Of a stretch of DNA of 7,332 bases, positions 5,840 through 7,332 are shown piece after piece. The DNA comes from an uncultured beta proteobacterium (GTDB lineage: Bacteria; Pseudomonadota; Gammaproteobacteria; Burkholderiales; Rhodocyclaceae): the NCBI GenBank assembly GCA_903910495.1, contig CAIVZW010000549.1:1-7332 (forward strand), given 5' to 3'. Position numbers and translations under genes: made by a program. Each line of letters starts with the position of its first letter. Position 1 is the first letter of the stretch. Below the pieces are notes generated by a model. The model did no database searches. It saw only the letters and a list, made by a program, of their open reading frames with translations, and was not told the origin of the DNA.

Positions 5840-6439
5840 ATGAAACGTCGAGACATGTTGAAACTCCCCCTGGCCGCCGCAGCGATGACGGCCGTTTCCG
5901 CGCACGCCGCGGTCACCTGCGAAGGCGATGGCACGCCGACCCAGTTCATTCCGAAAACCCCGAAAGATGCCAATCCGCTGGAAAACGAATTGAAGAAGTA
6001 CCCGAAATGTCCGTATTGCGGCATGGATCGCACCCAGTACCACCACGCCCGGCATCTGGTGCAGTATGCCGACGATCTGGTCGATGGCACCTGTTCCATC
6101 CACTGCCTGGCGATCTCGCTGGCGATCAATCTGGACCGCGATCCGAAAGCCATCTACGCGCCGGACAACGGCAGCGTGGACGCCGTCAAACCACTGATCA
6201 ATGTCGATCAGGCCACCTACCTGATCGGCGGCAGCACCCCCGGCGTTATGACCAAACGCAGCAAGGTGTCGTTTGGCAGTCAGGCATCAGCACAGGCTGC
6301 GCAGGCAAAGAGCGGTGGCGAACTCGGGAATTTTTCCGCCGCATTGACCGCCAGCTACGCCGACCTAGCCCAGGACACGCTGATGATTCGCAAGAAACGT
6401 GAAGAGCGCCGTCAACAGATGATGAAGAAACCCGGCTGA
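5840..6439 (+). CDS. NosL-like copper-binding protein with Tat signal
   Basis: This 199-residue exported protein starts MKRRDMLKLPLAAAA. The RRDMLK sequence fits the twin-arginine consensus (RRxFLK, Met for Phe), with likely cleavage after AHA at residue 23. The mature part has the NosL-type motif CPYCGM (57-62), then His68, His69 and His72, and a CSIHC pair (Cys85, Cys89) that is not in classical NosL. The C-terminus is strongly basic (residues 184-197, RKKREERRQQMMKK). NosL is a known periplasmic Cu(I) chaperone, usually a lipoprotein exported by Sec, so Tat export is unusual and would allow folding or metal loading before export. It follows the SafE-like gene by 27 bases and overlaps the second NosL gene by one base. 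A copper role is inferred from the family; the client is unknown. Confidence 0.82.
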   Translation: MKRRDMLKLPLAAAAMTAVSAHAAVTCEGDGTPTQFIPKTPKDANPLENELKKYPKCPYCGMDRTQYHHARHLVQYADDLVDGTCSIHCLAISLAINLDRDPKAIYAPDNGSVDAVKPLINVDQATYLIGGSTPGVMTKRSKVSFGSQASAQAAQAKSGGELGNFSAALTASYADLAQDTLMIRKKREERRQQMMKKPG

Positions 6440-6918
6440 TGCGCCACCTGCTCGCTGCGCTGCTGTTCGCCCTGGCCCTTTCGGCCGAGGCGGACAGCGC
6501 GACCTACCCAGATCCCGCGCCGCGCGACCTGTGCCCGGTGTGCGGCATGGTGGTATCGAAATATCCGCACTGGATCGCCACGGTGGTGTATCGCGATGGT
6601 TGTGCGCACCACTTTGACGGCGCCAAGGACATGTTCAAGTACCTGTTCGAGATGCCGCGCTACGCGAAAGGTCATAGCGCACAGGACATCGCGCGCATCG
6701 GGGTCACCGAGTATTACGAGCTCAAACGCATCGATGCGCGCACGGCATGGTACGTCATCGGCTCCGATGTGCTGGGGCCGATGGGACATGAACTGATCCC
6801 GCTGGCCAGCCGTGCCGACGCGGAAGAGTTCATGCGCGACCATCAGGGCAAACGCATCCTGCGGTTTGAAGAAGTGAAGGCCGAACTGCCGGGAAAACTC
6901 GACGCGGGGCGGTTCTAG
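6439..6918 (+). CDS. nosL: NosL-family copper chaperone
   Basis: This 159-residue protein has a Sec-type signal (1 to about 17) without a lipobox cysteine, unlike the lipoprotein NosL of nos clusters. The NosL core is clear: CPVCGM (32-37), YRDGCAHHFDGAKDMFKYL (51-69), GPMGHELIPL (113-122) and a C-terminal FEEV. In NosL, conserved Cys and Met residues bind Cu(I) for delivery to nitrous oxide reductase; the Cys32/Cys35/Met37 and Met115 set fits this. There is no nosZ, nosD or nosR in the window, so the client may be another copper enzyme. The start overlaps the previous stop (TGATG), so the two NosL-like proteins are co-translated and may form a pair. This is the last gene of the operon. Only a five-pair GC stem (6923-6939) without a T-run follows. 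Confidence 0.88.
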   Translation: MRHLLAALLFALALSAEADSATYPDPAPRDLCPVCGMVVSKYPHWIATVVYRDGCAHHFDGAKDMFKYLFEMPRYAKGHSAQDIARIGVTEYYELKRIDARTAWYVIGSDVLGPMGHELIPLASRADAEEFMRDHQGKRILRFEEVKAELPGKLDAGRF

Positions 6919-6980
6919 CCGCCTGCCCGTGTTCGGCAGTGTGAGGTCGTCGGATCGGGAAGCTGACCTTCACCAGCCCA

Positions 6981-7045
6981 TTGGATCGAAGGTCCGCTAA
7001 CCGTGAGACACTTGTCACTCAATGGGTCTTGGACGAATGACCGCT
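6981..7045 (+). repeat. Imperfect direct repeat pair
   Basis: TTGGATCGAAGGTCCGCT (6981-6998) and TTGGACGAATGACCGCT (7029-7045) align with one gap and two mismatches, start to start 48 bases apart. The second unit overlaps the dispersed 17-bp repeat at 7037-7053. This is the structure expected of a decayed intergenic repeat cluster. Confidence 0.4.
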
Positions 7046-7053
7046 CTGGCCGA
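7037..7053 (+). repeat. 17-bp dispersed repeat, right copy
   Basis: ATGACCGCTCTGGCCGA matches the reverse complement of 1254-1270 at 15 of 17 positions. It lies within a small hairpin, 27 bases before the stop of the short reverse-strand ORF, and may have been part of an insertion that truncated that ORF. Confidence 0.4.
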
Positions 7054-7079
7054 GGAGCAGACGAGGGGCAGCGATAATT

Positions 7080-7202
7080 TCAACGAGTGAAGTCAATGCT
7101 ACCTCCCAGTGTTGTTTCATACGCATAGGCCGAGGCCAGGTTACGGCGTCCGTCAGCGCCAAAACTGGACAGCGCCACCAACTGCATCTGAAGCTTGGTC
7201 AT
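7080..7202 (-). CDS. Short hypothetical ORF, possibly a truncated gene
   Basis: On the reverse strand an ATG at 7202-7200 opens a 40-codon frame that ends in TGA at 7082-7080. A GGAG ribosome site precedes the ATG, and the start lies 14 bases after the stop of the acyltransferase gene, as expected of a co-transcribed partner. The peptide starts MTKLQMQLVALSSFGADGRR and matches nothing that I recognise. It stops beside the repeat block at 6981-7060. It may be a real small protein, or the 5' stump of a gene cut off by repeat insertion. Confidence 0.4.
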   Translation of the reverse strand: MTKLQMQLVALSSFGADGRRNLASAYAYETTLGGSIDFTR

Positions 7203-7216
7203 TCGGCTTCTCCGCT

Positions 7217-7332
7217 TCAGTCCCGTTTGCCGGTGAAATGTCTGGCATAGCGGCTGTCCATGCGTGACATCGGCATCAGGATCGGCAGGTCGGCAGTGTT
7301 GAAATCCGGATCCCAGGCCGGATCGCCGCAGA
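7217..7332 (-). CDS. C-terminus of a GNAT/OlsB-type (hemolysin-like) N-acyltransferase (partial)
   Basis: On the reverse strand 37 codons are open from the window edge to a TGA at 7219-7217. The peptide contains CGDPAWDPDFNTADLP and ends SRYARHFTGKRD. The D-x-x-F-x-T-A-D run, with a hydrophobic stretch and RYxRHF after it, resembles the end of the ornithine lipid OlsB/hemolysin-like acyl-ACP N-acyltransferases common in betaproteobacteria. This is recalled family resemblance over a short tail. The gene is cut by the window edge and transcribed toward the NosL operon. Confidence 0.5.
   Translation of the reverse strand, partial: CGDPAWDPDFNTADLPILMPMSRMDSRYARHFTGKRD

Larger units (their letters stand above)
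6919..7079. other. Intergenic region with decayed repeats
   Basis: No gene is supported here. A short stem CTGCC/GGCAG (6923-6927 and 6935-6939) follows the nosL stop, but without a T-run it is not a convincing terminator. GAAGCTGACCTTCA near 6959 resembles GAAGCTGACTTCA just after the cbiM stop near 1102. The rest is made of related short repeats and a small hairpin (GCTC 7043-7046 with GAGC 7055-7058). Confidence 0.5.

Noticed and set aside
1..7332. CRISPR arrays, tRNA or rRNA genes, transposases
   Set aside because: I saw no regularly spaced identical repeats, cloverleaf sequences, rRNA segments or transposase motifs on either strand.

Overview
The window looks like a chromosomal segment of a Gram-negative proteobacterium, most likely a betaproteobacterium. 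The reasons are a high-GC operon, outer-membrane and Tat-type export signals, NosL-family proteins, and what appears to be the tail of an OlsB/hemolysin-type N-acyltransferase at the right edge. This placement is inferred from gene style; no rRNA or other marker gene is present.

Layout. Bases 1-77 are the last 24 codons of a gene that ends like an outer-membrane beta-barrel. Bases 202-1101 encode a CbiM/NikM-type Ni/Co permease with a fused C-terminal PDGLE segment; it stands alone, with no EcfT or EcfA partner in view. Bases 1102-1522 hold no convincing gene but contain decayed inverted repeats, a hairpin and a near-perfect interrupted palindrome. From 1523 to 6918 runs one tightly packed, higher-GC operon of eight genes: a small membrane-anchored histidine-bearing protein, a MacB/LolC-like FtsX permease, its ATPase, an eight-helix membrane protein with five cysteines, a TlpA-like thioredoxin lipoprotein, a TauE/SafE (DsbD_2-like) membrane protein, a Tat-exported NosL-like protein, and a second classical NosL. 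Beyond 6918 there is a repeat-rich gap, a 40-codon reverse-strand ORF that may be a remnant, and the reverse-strand tail of the acyltransferase.

How the genes may work together. Both NosL-like proteins carry the CPxCGM motif; NosL is an established periplasmic Cu(I) chaperone for nitrous oxide reductase. The TlpA-like protein (CPYC), the SafE-like protein (GHCxxMCG plus a conserved Pro-Cys) and the eight-helix protein (C, CC and CPFC, all predicted periplasmic) suggest thiol redox control or metal handling at the periplasmic face of the membrane. The ABC pair is of the FtsX (mechanotransmission) class and not the NosFY class, and no nosZ, nosD or nosR is visible. The operon is therefore best described as a NosL-associated copper/thiol module of unproven function. 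It may assemble a copper enzyme encoded elsewhere, or extrude or insert a lipoprotein or metal ligand. This is the most interesting content of the window.
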